A stretch of DNA of 64,000 nt from Certhia americana (GCA_018697195.1 CM031878.1:72961778-73025777); one strand, 5' to 3'. Shown: positions 1 to 12,450, counted from the first letter of the stretch. Numbers and translations: made by a program. Notes: generated by a model not told the origin, from the sequence alone.

Positions 1-1
1 A

Positions 2-81
<80 letters not shown>

Positions 82-84
82 AAA
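1..84. repeat. (AAAG)n microsatellite
   Basis: A nearly perfect AAAG tetranucleotide array runs from the first base of the window, so its true left end lies outside. It is pure purine on the plus strand. No interruption is visible until the final AAAAGG. Confidence 0.97.
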
Positions 85-3000
85 GGCTGTTTCATGTGGT
101 AATGCACAGGATTTTCTTAAGTGAAAACATCCTAACCATGGAAATTGATTCCCACAAACATTTTTACATTTCTTAAAAATCAGATTTAAAAGAAATAATT
201 GTTTGTTCACTTAAACTGATTAATTGCATTTTAATTTGGTAATGGGAAGCAGATCCCCTGTGTGTTAACTCCTCTATAAGCATAGCAAATACAGTGGAAC
301 AGGAGATGCACTTCTAAGCTCCAGACATTATCTTACAAGGAATTTCCAATTATTTATCTGATAGATGCTTAATTCACTTGATGTGAATGAATATTTACCC
401 TTCAAAGACAGGATTTTTTTTTTTTTTTGGCAGTGGCAATAATAATTCTTTAGACATTTACTGAACAACATTTGTCACTGTTTAACCTTGGTTACAAACA
501 TGAGAGCTCAGAGCTGCAGAGCAAAATGCTGGCTATGGGTCAAAAATCTTTGGAGGGCACTCAAGAGAAATTTCTGGACTACCTGGGCTCAGCTGCAGAG
601 CTGCAGAAAATTCATACAATATTTACATTTTTCCATGGTATCAGAAAAAAAAAAAACCAAAACAACAAAACACCAAACAACAAAAAAAAAAACCCCAAAC
701 CAAACAGCAATTTTGAAAGAGCTCTGCTGTGCATTTACCTGTACCCAAACTGAAAGCTGTGCTGGGGACCAACCCCAAGATGAGTGGCTTATGTGAAGCC
801 TTGATGAGCCAAATGATCTAGTGTGACAGAAATTTGAAATACACTCCTGTGTGGGAAACTCTGACATGCTAAGTCCATATTTGTGAGAATTTGGGGGTTT
901 TGTTTTTTTGTTTTTTGGTTTTTGGTTTGGGTTTTTTGGTTTGGTTTGGTTTTCGGTGGGTTTTTGTTTGTTTTGAGGTTTTTTGGGGTTTTTGTTTGTT
1001 TTGAGGTTTTTTTGGGTTTTGTTTTTTATTTGCTTGACATCTTTAATTGGAAAGGCAGAATTAGAGCAAGGTTTGCATTTGAAATATGGCAAACGAAACC
1101 AGGTTTTCAGGGATCTAGCAGGGATGGGGTGGATCAGGAGCACCAACCCTGCTGCAGACAAGCCCATGGCACCTGGGTAGATGAAGACCCCAGTGAGAAA
1201 ATTCCACTCTTCCCAAATTGAGGGATGCCTCACCTGGGATGACAACAGTGTAAGTTTTCCTGCCTTTGACATGGAGGAGAACCAGGAGGGATAACACATC
1301 CTCACCCCCTCCCCTGGTCTTCTCAAAGCCCTCTCTCTTTTTTTCTTTTTTTTCCCCAATCTGGCCCCAAATAAATGCTGCAGCCACAAGCCCTGTGATG
1401 TGACATCTGCTTTGTAAACAGATCCTTTATTTTTCCTATACCCACCTCCCACTCTGGACAGAACAGGGTTTCATCAAGCTGGCCCTTCCTGGCTTGTTTT
1501 CTTATTTCCCTCTGATTCTTCCAGAACTTTACAAGCTCTTACAGAGTGACTACAGTACTTGGAAACGTTGTGAGACTCTTCTGGAAGAGGTAAAAAAACA
1601 TCATTATTCTTGGGCTGGCAAAATAGCCCTGAGGTTTGCTCTTCCCCCTCCAAAGTGAGAGAATAAACTTTGCATCCCAAAAAACTTACCTTATTTCCTG
1701 TTCCAGCCCAATCTGAGAATGCTGTAGGTGGCAGATGTTGCAGCAATCTCACTCTCAATATTTCCAGACATGAAAGAGAGATGGTTCCTCCCAGTGTAGG
1801 TAAAGTATGGCCTGTTGTGTGATCTTTACTGGAGGCAAAGAGGCAAAAAATAAAACTTTTGAAAAATGGGGTGGAAGGAGCTTTTTGGACCAAAAGGCTC
1901 TCTGAGCATTTTGTCTTCTCATGAAAAGATATAAAACCCCTCACCTCCTTTTAAGACATGATTGTCTTTTGGGAGAGAGAAACATTGTGTTTGTAGGGTT
2001 TCTTTATTATGGTGTTTACAAATCTAATCTTATTTTTTTCTTTATTTGCATTTTAAAAATTATTTGGTGCTATTGGATAACTATTTAATTTTATTTGCTG
2101 TCATTTGTCTGCCCAGCTGCAGATGGTCATAGGAGCCCTCTCTGACCTTTCAAATCAGTTTCTGCTCCCCATTTAATCCAGATTTGTCAAAAAGACAGTA
2201 AATTTAAAAGTCTTGTGTCGTGTTCTATGTGTTTAAGGAAATGAATAAACAGGTCAATTCCACCATGAAGGTTTTGATTAAACCTTCCACATTTCCTGTC
2301 AAAAGTGGCCATCCAGGGATGGATGAACAGGTTCTTCCAAGGCCCTGATTTTGTATTATTCCAGTACTACTGCAAAAAAGAAGCCTCACTAAGACAGAAC
2401 AGTCTCTGATGAAATGAATAATTTCTCAATTCCTTTAAAAAACAACAAATACATGCCTGAAAAGGGATGACATCCAGAAGGTCTTGATCACAAGGGAAGG
2501 AAAACAGTCAGGAACCCCTGATGGAATGCCTTCAATAAGGTCTATGCCACCACAAAAATAGTCTGTGGTAAAGAGGGAGGCAGAATTTTGAACACATTTT
2601 TTTTTCTTTCCCCCTCCAACCCTCCAAATTCAAATAAAGAGCCAAAACACTCAAAACTGGAAATTCATACACTCACCCAAAAGTCAAAAGATAGAAATAA
2701 ATGTGTCCCCTTCTAATCACTGACACTGAAATGTACATTGAAAATAGATTGTAATAAAATTACTGATATTTCTTCTAAAACTTTGTGATAGGGCGTTTCT
2801 CACCAACTGTTCAGAATGGTTTTTTCAGTGAATATTACATTTATAGGAAGAAATTACTTTTTCTTGAAGAATGTGATGAGAACGAGAAAGAGTGACAATG
2901 CAAGAGTCTCTTCCAGATGTGTCATTGGAAATTGTAAGGTTTTGGGTTGGGGTTTTTTGTTGTTGTTTTCTAATTAGCTCCTTTTCTATTCTCACATTTC

Positions 3001-3891
3001 AGTGCCTGAGGCACAAAGCTCCCAAGGGAGCAGAGCTCAACACCTGCACCTCACTCACCCCTGGCACTTCCATGCTGAAATTCCTGGGTATGGATGGCAG
3101 GAGCTGTGCAGCTCTGGAAGTTTCCAGTGCTCAGGATTCAGCTGTTCCTCTCCTCTTTTGTTCTGACAAACCCATTGTGAGAACACACACTGGCTTTTCC
3201 AGCTTTTCCAGCACATTGTGTGTGGCTGTGCCTGCACAAGCCCCATTCGTTCCAGCCAGGAGGGACAAAATTAAGCTTGCAGGCTTTGTGGGGAAGTGGA
3301 ATGTGATCCATGAGAGCCTAATCAAGGATCCTCCAGGAGAGATGAGGGAGGGATTTGTGTAGGATAGGTTTTTTTCCTGTTTTTTGATTCTGAAAATGGT
3401 TTCAAAGCTGTGAAGGAAGGGGGGTGTGATGTGGCTGAATCCTGTTAGGTTCAGTGTCAGACATCCACAAGGACTTCTGGACCAAGACAGAAGAAATGTT
3501 GGAGTTGGTGCAGGTGCCTGAGTCAGGAAATACAGATAGTTGCATGTTAATGCATAAAAAGTCACAGCAGGAGCTTCACTTCCTTTCTGGCTTGAGGAGG
3601 GGAAAGAAAAAAAAGTTCTGCAGGGACTACAGGGGTCATTTCACACAGTCAATCAAACTTCCAGATAAACTGCCCCCCGAAACCCAAAACCCCGTGGGTT
3701 TGTGCAGTGTGGGCAGCTCTGAGAGCCCACGCAGTGGGACAGGCTTTCCTCATTTCTGCAGAGAAACAACATCAATCCCCAGCACAGCCTCATTGGTGAG
3801 TTTAAGAACAGACAGCCAAGAGAACCTTCCAAAACCTGGTGGCCCTGGGAGCCTGGAGCTCATTGTGTGCTACTCAGCCTACACTGAGCCC
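85..3891. other. Unique DNA, no gene seen
   Basis: No exon, RNA gene or recognisable transposon is supported here. It contains a T15 run (414-428), an A/C-rich stretch (about 644-709) and a T/G-rich stretch (about 895-1030) made of runs of T broken by GG. Open frames in this interval cross those low-complexity tracts or are short, and none resembles a known protein. Confidence 0.6.
644..1030. repeat. Two low-complexity tracts (A/C-rich, then T/G-rich)
   Basis: About 644-709 is rich in A with short C groups. About 895-1030 is rich in T with GG interruptions, roughly the reverse complement in composition. The sequence between them is ordinary. Similar A/C-rich tracts occur at 45489-45622 and 25795-25865. 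Such tracts are common in bird DNA, and no function is implied. Confidence 0.8.
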
Positions 3892-5009
3892 TGCTGTGGT
3901 TTGAACGCCGGGTGTCTGCTAAAAAGGCAGGAGACTCCCTTGGAATAGAGAATTAAAACCCCCTCCCTCCCAATTATTATAATTTTGAAATTAAGAGGGT
4001 CTCAGGAAAAGATATGGGAATAGGAATAGCAGTTCTTTATTAGGGGAATTAAAATAAGCAATAAAACAAGAACACATGCAGTGTTACAAAAGATAAAAAG
4101 AAACAAACAAACAAACCTCACTGCCAGAGTGAGGCTCCCAGCTGTCCCCTGTGTGTCAGGGGTTGGTGGCAGTGCCATCCCATGGTGGCTGCAGTCCCAG
4201 TGGCAGATGTGGCTCTGGTGAAATGATTGCTCCTGGAGAAAAGTGGAGTTTGTCACTGAAGGTCCAGTGGTGAGAGATGGGGCTGGTGTTCTTCTGGGAA
4301 TCCTGTGGAAAGGCTGCTTGGTGTTCCAACTCCCAGATTTTTATCCAGGTAGGAATCATTGGTGTTCCCAACCCCACATTGGATCCAGGGAGGAATGTTT
4401 GGTGCTCCCAAATCCCAGATTGGATCCAAGGAGGAATGTTTGGTGGTCCCAGTCGCAGATTGGATCCAGGTAGGAATGTTTGGTGCTCCCAATCCCAGAT
4501 TGGATCCAGGTAGGAATGTTTGGTGTTCCCAATACCAGATTGGATCCAGGTAGGAATGTTTGGTGTTCCCAATCCCAGACTGGATCCAGGTAGGAATGTT
4601 TGGTGTTCCCAGTCCCAGATTGGATCCAGGTAGGAATGTTTGGTGTTCCCAATCCCAGATTGGATCCAGGGAGGAATGTTTGGTGTTCCCAATCCCAGAC
4701 TGGATCCAGGTAGGAATGTTTGGTGTTCCCAATCCCACATTGGATCCAGGTAGGAATGTTTGTCTCCTGCCCTGGCTGCAGCATCTCCCAAGGTGCTGAG
4801 GTGAGTTTCTCAGTGACACTCCCTGTCCCATCAGCAGCAGATCTGTGCCTGGAGGGAGGATGGGTGTGGCAGAGATAAAGCAAACTGCCCCAGCTGGTTT
4901 ATTGACAGTTGGCCATGGACAGAAAATTACACCACCCCTCCACCCCAGTTCCAACAGCTGATGACAGAATCCACAGTTTTGGTCACATTTTGCACTGACA
5001 CCCATGACA
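3892..5009 (-). mobile_element. Solo LTR, family E copy 1, with 40-bp minisatellite
   Basis: This is an LTR-like element read on the minus strand. Its left edge TGCTGTGG and right edge CATGACA match the edges of the copy at 34681-35523. A minus-strand AATAAA lies at 4036-4041, near the 3' end as expected for the R region. The two copies are closely similar outside the tandem array at 4340-4765. No clear target-site duplication is seen for this copy, and its right edge abuts a CR1. No retroviral coding region is attached, so it is a solo LTR. Family identity in public libraries is not known to me. Confidence 0.75.
4340..4765. repeat. 40-bp minisatellite inside LTR, about 10.5 units
   Basis: Unit starts (TGGATCC) fall at 4380, 4421, 4461, 4501, 4541, 4581, 4621, 4661, 4701 and 4741, preceded by one degenerate unit at about 4340. 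The period is 40 bp, with one 41-bp unit. Each complete unit carries a GGATCC. Units differ by a few substitutions. Because 40 is not a multiple of three, the minus strand gives long repetitive open frames in several frames; these are artefacts. Confidence 0.97.
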
Positions 5010-5258
5010 GCTGTCCCTGTGCAGACAGGAAAAGGATGCTCAGGGGTGACCTGATCACTTTCTGCAGCTCCATGAAACCTGGCTGTATTCAGGTGGGGTC
5101 AGTCTCCTTGTCCAGGCAGCACTGGCAGAACCAGAGGACACAGCCATAAGCTGCAGCAAGGAAAATTTAGGCTGTGTATCAGGGAAAAGTTTTTTACAGA
5201 AAGAGTGATAAAGTACTGGAATGGTCTGCCCGGGGAGGTGATGGAGTCACCATCCCTG

Positions 5259-5815
5259 TGTCAGGAAAATCAGTCCCCAAACACCAGAGGTTTATGCCCA
5301 AAAAGAGGACAGAGCAGTCCTGTAACTTTATTCCAATAAAAGGAGAGGCCCCTGGGGTCTCCTCAAGTTTTGGCAGCCTCTTTTTTATCCCAATTTCCCT
5401 CCTCTTTATCCCAACTTCCCACTTTTCTATCCCAATATTCCCACCTTTTTATCCCAGTTTCTCTCCTTTTTATCCCAATTTCCCAGCCCCATTCCCCTCT
5501 CTCTCTCCCTACTGCCTGAGGTCCTTGAGAGGCACAGACTGCCCCATGCCCTGATCCCTCAGATTCCCCTCTAATGTAGAACCCTCCATTTTTAATTCTC
5601 AGGGAATTTATGGCTTCTCCCATTATTTCTTTCCTCTTTCAATATCCAATTTAACTTCTCAGCAAACCCACAGTTCGTCTGTAAAGGCAAATCTCTTTTT
5701 ATCCATTGATCAATCAGTGGAATCCTTCCCCTTGTTCCCTTTCTCCCTCAGCGCTGGTTTTATCCCCCAGCAGCCCCACAGCTCGGTTGGAAAAACAAAT
5801 CCCTCCTTCCTCTCA
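5259..5815 (-). mobile_element. Solo LTR, family F, nested in CR1
   Basis: The block interrupts a CR1 and begins TGTCAGG and ends CTCTCA, consistent with TG...CA. On the minus strand it carries AATAAA (5327-5332) near its 3' end and a GATAAAA promoter-like motif (plus-strand TTTTATC near 5758). A short imperfect tandem repeat (5384-5490) lies in the U3 part. I could not identify a convincing target-site duplication. It is single copy in this window, so its edges rest mainly on the CR1 interruption. Confidence 0.7.
5384..5490. repeat. Imperfect ~20-bp tandem repeat in LTR
   Basis: About five units share the core TTTATCCCA followed by a C/T-rich spacer. Spacing is near 20 bp and units are diverged. 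It lies inside the family F LTR. Confidence 0.8.
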
Positions 5816-6050
5816 GTGTATTTAAAAACAGACTGAATGTGGCACCATGGTCTAGTTGAGGTGTTAGGGCATGAGGTGGAGTTGATCTTAGAGGTCTCTT
5901 CCAACCTGGTGGTTCTGTTCTGTTCTAGACTCAGCAACAGCTTCCCCTCCACTCACCCCCTCTGCACTCAAGTCTGGCCACACTTTGCTTCCTACTAAAC
6001 ACACACCATGCCTGAGTGCCTGAAATGACAAGTCTAAATCAGAGGAGATC

Positions 6051-6745
6051 CATCTGTCTCGGGATTATAAAAAATTATTTTTGTGTGTTTGTCTCTTTCG
6101 ATCGGCTGTTTTTCTGCTGACCCAAGAATGTACAATTTTGTTTTCCCCAGCCAGAGATCTTGAAAGAACTGGTCATGAGGTTTTTCTCTTCTTATGTTTT
6201 CTTCATAGTTTGTTATTTCTTATCAATACATTCTGTTACTGACCTGCAGAGCTCTTCATTGCAGGTCAGTCCAAGGCACAAATCCCAAAAAGCCCAAATG
6301 CTGTTATGCCTAATGCTCCCACCCACAGGGTAGTGTGGATATTTATATTACAATCTACGTAATCAGTATTTATAATACTTCTCCAATAACTATTACTTTT
6401 GTTAGAAGGTTAAACTCTACTCTAAGCCAACTATAATGTGCCACCTCACTGCAGAACATAGAGGCAAGGAAAAAGAAGGAAGAAACCCAAAAGCCATGTG
6501 CTTCCTCCATCTTGTCTTCACCTGTCTGACCATCCTAAAATCCCCATCTATCTAAAATTCTCACCCTGTGATAAAACTACACACTATTCTACTATCTAAT
6601 ACACACTCTTGAAAACTCTGCTTCATTCCAGAGCCTAAAAGCCCTTTTTCCATGAACAAAGGTTAAAAACACAGTTTTTCAGAGATTCCAAAATCTCTTG
6701 AACATGCAAAGAAATATTTCTGATATTTCCAGACTCCAACACATC
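6051..6745 (-). mobile_element. Solo LTR, family B copy 1 (4-bp TSD CATC)
   Basis: The LTR body is 6055-6741, starting TGTCTCGG and ending CTCCAACA on the plus strand; it is read on the minus strand by comparison with family A. It is flanked by CATC at 6051-6054 and 6742-6745. Near-identical order of sequence is seen at 22641-23201 and 54457-55167. Its right half is related to family A. No internal retroviral sequence is attached. Confidence 0.85.
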
Positions 6746-9700
6746 TGGAGCCGTAGGGACCTGGGTTTTAACGTTCTCCTCTAAGAGATCCCCCTGATGG
6801 TCCTGTTGGGAGCCTCACCAAAAACTGGGGTGAGCATCCCTGCCCTGGGTGAGAGCCCTGGCACACTTCTGAGGGCAACGAGGAGCTGAGCACTCCTGGG
6901 ACAGGCCAGGAGGCAGGGAGAAGTCTCCCTCCAGTCACTGTGTTGGTGGAAGGGCACACAAATTCAGCCTTCACTCTTGGAAGTAGTCCAGCAGGGTGGT
7001 GCCAAAATGCTCAGTCTCAGCACCTAAAAGTGACCATTTCACACCAAAATGTGAAATGGAAGCCAAAGTCTTCACAACTGCCTGCAAATATTTTTGTTAT
7101 TGTTTGGTTGGTTGTTGGTTTTTTTTTTTTTTTTTAGTTTTCTGGCAGGTGTATCTTGGTCTCCTTGAGGGCACAAGCACTGGTTACAGTGTCTTCAATC
7201 AGAAATTCCCACTCCTTATTTCCTTCTTTCCCATCAGTGATTTATGTAAAGTGACAGAAAAGATCAGTTGAGTCTCGTCTCCTGTTTCTTGGCTTTTTTT
7301 TGTCCCATCAACTTAAATTGTCTTGAGCAATGCCTCCTGTGAATGATTATTGTCAGCCTATTCTACCTCATTAGGAAGATTTTTTTTTTCCTTGACAACC
7401 ATCCCAAACCCTCCATTTCTTATTTCTACCCCATTATGGCCACTTATCCCCTTACACAAGCAACTTTTTGTTCCCCAACTGCATCTCAAATACCCGTGTT
7501 TCAGATACCAGTTTTGTACAGAATATCACATATTCAATTAGCTCTTTTTTTTTTTTTTTTCCCCTTCTTCTGGAAAAAAAACCTTTTAAACCACAGCTTA
7601 ACTCTGTTTGTATTACAGGAATAAGGGAATATTGAAATGGCCTCATCTCTAACAAAGCAAAAAGCCTGTGGCAGTAACTGCAAACGGAATCAAGGTGAAA
7701 ACAAGACCTTTTAGGAGTTTACAGACACATAAATTGTATGAGTAATTCACTTATAAATTCCTTGCAGGCTGGTTTCGTTCAGTTACTGATTTATTCAAGT
7801 GAGCAGCAATTTCTGAGAGCTGCAGCATTGTTACTCTGTCAAATTTCACACATGAGAGCATTTGCATGAGAAAAAGAAATAGGTTTCTTCACCTCTGATG
7901 CTGGCACAAATTCAATCAACAAACTCCAGTATTCCCTACATAAAACATACCTCAAGTAGGAAGTTTTCTTCAGCTGATCAGTCCACACAGCTTTCAGTCT
8001 GGACTCTCTTAGACATTTTTTGTTTATTTCTCAGCTTCTCACTCACCCGTGAAGGAAAGCATCACTAAAACTTCTCAAAGTCGCAACTTTGATTCTGGTG
8101 CATGTGAGGGCAAAATATCAATTTATAAACCAAATCCATAAACCACAATTTATAGGGTGCTAAGCCTGAATGAACATGAATCTGTAAATGCATTGTCCAA
8201 AGGGGTGATTACCATTATTTCATAACCCTAATTTCTAAATCTGATCCCAGTTCTTAATCTGACCTTTTTAAATCTGTCCTTCCAAAATTAACTTAATTAA
8301 TTAATTCCAAAATTAGGAAACAGCTGAGAAACAGGTGCTAGCAAAAGAACTCCAGAAAAAATTGTCATACACCTTCTGTCACCTTAAGTAAATAATAAAG
8401 AAACCTATTCATCTGTTCTGTTGTTATTATTTAGTGCCTTTCCTCATCATTAATTTTTTCATTAGAATTAGTCAAGATTATTCTTCATTTGCTTAAAAAT
8501 AGTTCACCTAAACCTTAGGAGCAGCGAGTTTCCTTTCAGAGCTGCTTTTGGAAAGAATGAAAGCACTTGAAACTTTGGAACCTTGACTCATTCAAAGGTT
8601 TGGTACAGCATAATTTCACATTGATTCTTTTTTTTCCCCCCTCCATGGTCAAGCAAACTCACACTGATGTCACCTGCAGTACCTCATCATCTGACTAAAG
8701 ACACAGTGTCCTAAGTTTCGTAAATATTTTCGGCTGTGTCAGACAAGTGGCTTTTAGAGCAAATGGAAAACACCCAGAGTTGCCCATCAGTGAGGTTCTT
8801 TCAGGGTAAAACTTCAGACAGGGGAGAAAGGACACCTGATACCCTGTCCTTATGATTTAATAGTGTGAGAGAGAGCTCAAAACACTTCATCTTCAAAACA
8901 TCACCCGTCTCCTTCCTTCCTTGCTTTTGAAAGCCCTCTACAGAGTCAACACAACAATTCAGAAATTTAATGGAAAATAAAACCCGATTTCAACTGATTT
9001 TCTTTTTTTTTTTTTTTTTCTTTTTTTGCAGTGGTCTTTTCTTCTGTGGGTTGCATGTGGCTTTAGCTAGGACAGCTCTGGATGCTGGGCAGACCCTGCT
9101 TGGATTAATCACAGATGGAGCAGCTGAGGCTGCAGTGAACACTCCCAAAAAAGAAGCACACCCACACACTCCTCCTCCCCTCCCAGCTTCACCCTCCTCT
9201 GTAAATCAAGCAAGAAATAAACCAGACCCCCCCTCTGCCTTTTGTTATCAGTGTGGCTAATCCCCCCCTGGTAACAATCCATGTGGCCAATAATCAATCA
9301 AAGGGAAGGGATTAACAGCAGTGAGGAAATGCACCGTGACAAAATGCTTTTCCCTTGCACCCTTGCTGCTGGTCAGAAAATTGTCAGGACAAGCACCTTC
9401 TCAGGCTAATTGCTGACAAATTTGAGATAAACAGTCCGCTGTCACAACCAGCTCCCCTCCCTTCTTAAGAGAAGGGATGCAATTAAAGCTTTAAGCATTA
9501 TACAGAACGTGACATCATTCCATTGTTCTTGTTTCACGCAAACGGGGCTTTATCTCGTTTCATGCACTATGAAACATTTTTGGGGGAGAGAGGCAGGCCT
9601 CTGGGAAGTTCTGGGTGAAGAAGTCGCAGGAAGGAGAAGGATTGCCTCATTTTATCTGCCTCATTGTATCAGGTTATGTGGCAGAACCTGGCCATGGCAA

Positions 9701-10145
9701 AAGGTGTAGGACGAGCCTGGGTTGCTGGAGACAAAAACAGCAACCACAGTCAGGAGTATTTCTCGCCATAAATTGCTGGAAGAGCTGTACTGTGCTTGGA
9801 AAAAAAATAAAAAAACATGTGAGGAGAGAGAAAACAACATATTGAGTGCAACGAGAAGTCCACTCAGACTCTCATCAGAGAAATTTCTTCAGTGGGCATT
9901 GACCTGGAGTGTAAGGTCATTCTCCTAATTAGTAAGGATGAGTCAAAGATGAAATCCTAATGTTAACTGTTTGAACAAAGACTGTTTTCCCTGCAATACA
10001 GCAGGCACAATCAGCTGTTCCTGTGGCTGGCAGCCCCTGATTTGTCACTGGTTTTTGTGAAGAATTGGCAGCCCCCGTGCACTCACGGGGTCTCAGACCT
10101 TGGCTAACCACACCACCCCTGGATTGTGTAAAAACCACTCCAGTG
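6746..10145. other. Unique DNA, no gene seen
   Basis: No coding exon or clear repeat was recognised. Poly-T runs occur at 7119-7135, 7545-7560 and about 9002-9027. The interval 9280-9560 looks like a conserved element by motif content and is entered separately. Open frames here are short or cross the poly-T runs. Confidence 0.55.
9280..9560. promoter_or_regulatory. Candidate conserved non-coding element
   Basis: This repeat-free block has dense binding-site-like motifs: CCAAT with ATCAATCA near 9289-9300, CTAATTGCTGAC near 9407, a CRE-like TGACATCA near 9510, and balanced base composition unlike the surrounding A/T-rich DNA. This is inference from composition and motif density only; motif matches of this length occur by chance. 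Confidence 0.25.
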
Positions 10146-10747
10146 CCAGCATGTTGGAATCCAAAGTGCTGGGAAATCCCAGAATATCAGGTCTACAAGC
10201 CAAAATTTTGGAATTAGAGACAGGGTTTGACCCTTTGAAACTTTGGGAAAGGCCCCCAAGTTTAGGTGCTAGAAGTAAGAAGATGGATTTATAACTTAAA
10301 GCAGAGTGTGTTGAGTTGAGGGGAGGAAAGTTTGGGTTTAGAGCCTAAAAGTCACAAAGCAAAAGTAGTTCCAAAGGTTAATGAGAGGTTTTAGACTGTA
10401 ACACTGTAAGGTCTGGGTGTTCATAGGGGATTAGTTAGGAGAGTTCACACTGTAATCACACCAAATAGCTCAGTGTTGGTTTAATAACAGAAATATCTCA
10501 TTGGCAGAATTTTATTTGCCCATAAAGCCTTAAATAATCTGATAAGCAGAAATCTGGGAACTTTTTGGCCACACTTCCAAATATCTGTAAGAGGGATCCA
10601 TCGTCTCCCTGCCTCTGGAGAAGATAAGAAAAATAAACTGCACTTTCCCAGGAAACTCAGAAGTTTGTCTGTTTCAAGAAGAAATCCCCACACACCAAAC
10701 ATGAGGTGTAAAACCCTCATGTGGGAAATCCTAAATTCACACCAGCA
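10146..10747 (+). mobile_element. Solo LTR, family C copy 1 (6-bp TSD CCAGCA)
   Basis: The LTR body is 10152-10741, from TGTTGGAATCC to AAATTCACA. It is flanked by an exact 6-bp duplication, CCAGCA at 10146-10151 and 10742-10747. AATAAA at 10632-10637 lies near the right end, so the element reads on the plus strand. A reverse-complement copy is at 24512-25093. A 6-bp duplication is typical of ERVK-like (class II) integration; this class assignment is inferred from that alone. Confidence 0.9.
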
Positions 10748-10845
10748 TAGCATGCAGATGGGCAGGAATTCCCAGCCTTGCATGTTGGGTTGGAACTGAT
10801 TTTTAAGGTCCCTCAGAACCCAAAGATTTCTGTGATCCTGTGTCT
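10748..10845 (+). mobile_element. CR1 3' tail fragment
   Basis: From about 10786 the sequence GGGTTGGAACTGAT followed by TTTAAGGTCCCTC and TTCTGTGATCCTGTG matches the extreme 3' end of CR1 on the plus strand. The preceding bases (10748-10785) may be older CR1 body. The family C LTR abuts its left side. Confidence 0.65.
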
Positions 10846-11763
10846 CCTGTGGGCTAGCCACCAGGACAGTGGAAAGTGGGATTTTTATGTTGGCAGCAAT
10901 TAAATCCAGCAGTCCATTCTTATGCCCCTGAACTTCTCCATCAGGAATTAAGCCCTCATTTCACACAGCCTGACTCATCCTTGCACTTAATTTCACATAT
11001 TACTTACCAGACATTCAGAAACCTTGCTGCTCTAATTTTCCCTTATTTCCATAATTCCCTCTTTGTGAAAACATGGAGAAAAGTGGCTAAATATTATTGA
11101 GCAGACTCGTGACAAAGGAAATGCAAACTCTGTAATGCCTTTTTCAGGTTTCATGTTCTGCCTCCTGCTTTTCCCCCTCCACTCCCAGCATGGAGGATCC
11201 CTCAGCAAAGCAGGATGGGTTCCTCTCTTCTGTCTGGTAACCCATTACCACCTCTTCTATATCAATTTATTAAAATAATGCAATATATTTAGTGTCTGAG
11301 TGTGCTTTCTAATATGCATATGCTCTGCTCATGCAATAAAAAATGCTACCTTATACCTGCACTTCACACCAACCTAGCAAACATGTTTGCTAAGAGAAGG
11401 GCATTTAAAATTTAACCCTCATTTGACTTAAAACAGGGAGAAATCTCCTATTTTATAACAAGTTATGGAAGAGACACTCACAGTGAAAATGTTACAATTA
11501 AAATCCTTATGACTGCATGACTGATGGAGCCCAGAGCACAGACTCCCAAAATCAATTAAAAACACTTCTAAAGGAATCATAAGCAAAGAGGAGATGTTCC
11601 CAGGAGATATTTTTGAGCTCCCATGTCCTCTGAACACAACCAGAATGCAGGGCTCATGACAGAAGATCCCATGCATGAGCAGCAGTCTCATGAAGCTCTT
11701 GTATCAAGTCAGGCCACATATTTTCATTGATTAACCTGAAAAACATGGTAGAAAATCAGAGGG
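10846..11763. other. Unique DNA, no gene seen
   Basis: A/T-rich single-copy sequence. No repeat family shared with the rest of the window, no splice-bounded open frame and no RNA gene was recognised. Confidence 0.55.
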
Positions 11764-11768
11764 ATCTC

Positions 11769-12450
11769 TGTTGTGGGAGTTCTCCCACTCCCACAAGTCT
11801 CTCCCCTGATAGGGGAGGCCTTTTCCCAAGTCCTTGTTCAGTAAAAAGGCAAACTGGACTCTTGGTTGTTCTCACTCTCCAGGTTGTTTATTATTTTCTC
11901 ATCAGCAATTTCTGCACACCAGGCTTTACACCAGCTTGGCCTGAGGGACAAAAGGCACCAAAAAGACCCAAACACACAGAATCAAGGTTCTCTTCAAGAG
12001 AATTCACCCAATTATCACTAAGAATTGACATTATTTCTATTTTTCTACCAATAACTAACTAAATCTCTATTCAGGTGACACTGTGGCAAATTGTGCCCAA
12101 TGTTCCTGTGTCCCCAACACTGCAGAATGTGGAGGAGATGGAGAAGGAGGAAGAAGCCTGAAAACCACAAGGATCCTCCAGCTTGTCTTCATCTACCTAC
12201 CATGCTAACAAACCCAAAAATCTCAATTTATCCCCCTGTTATAAATTCCATATTCTGCTACTATCTAATTGACATTCTTGAAAGTTCTGTTTGATCCCAG
12301 AGCCTGGGAAGCCCTTTGCATGGATGAAGGTTAAAAGCAGTGTTTGTCAGAGGGCTTGTATCCCTTCTCTGCATATTATTCTCTGAAGAATTTATTGTCA
12401 AGAATAATATATTATTCTCAGAAATATTCTTTGCATTCTAGATTCCAACA
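11769..12450 (-). mobile_element. Solo LTR, family A copy 1
   Basis: It runs from TGTTGTGG to TTCCAACA on the plus strand. AATAAA on the minus strand (11887-11892) places the R region on the left, so the element reads leftward. Three other copies lie at 16408-16968, 37909-38552 and 40482-41133. This copy has an extra AT-rich stretch near 12370-12430. No convincing duplication flanks it (ATCTC left, TCTGG right). Confidence 0.85.

Larger units (their letters stand above)
5010..5935 (+). mobile_element. CR1 LINE 3' fragment, split by an LTR
   Basis: Plus-strand CR1 sequence occupies about 5029-5258 and resumes at about 5816-5928. The left part has the usual CR1 signposts (GGGGTGACCTGATC, GGTCTGCCCGGGGAGGTG, GTCACCATCCCTG). 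The right part continues with TTTAAAAACAG and ends in a repeated TTCTG tail. The intact order is visible in the CR1 at 63545-63790. The intervening 5259-5815 is a separate LTR. Only the 3' untranslated end of CR1 is present; no reverse transcriptase remains. Confidence 0.88.

Noticed and set aside
589..1452. 287-codon minus-strand open frame
   Set aside because: Much of it crosses A/C and T/G low-complexity tracts, giving lysine, asparagine and proline runs. No domain or splice signal is visible.
4156..5005. Long minus-strand open frames (211 and 250 codons) encoding a tandem-repeat protein
   Set aside because: They are translations of the 40-bp minisatellite in an LTR. Because 40 is not a multiple of three, all three frames give similar repeats; the same thing is seen at 34782-35468.
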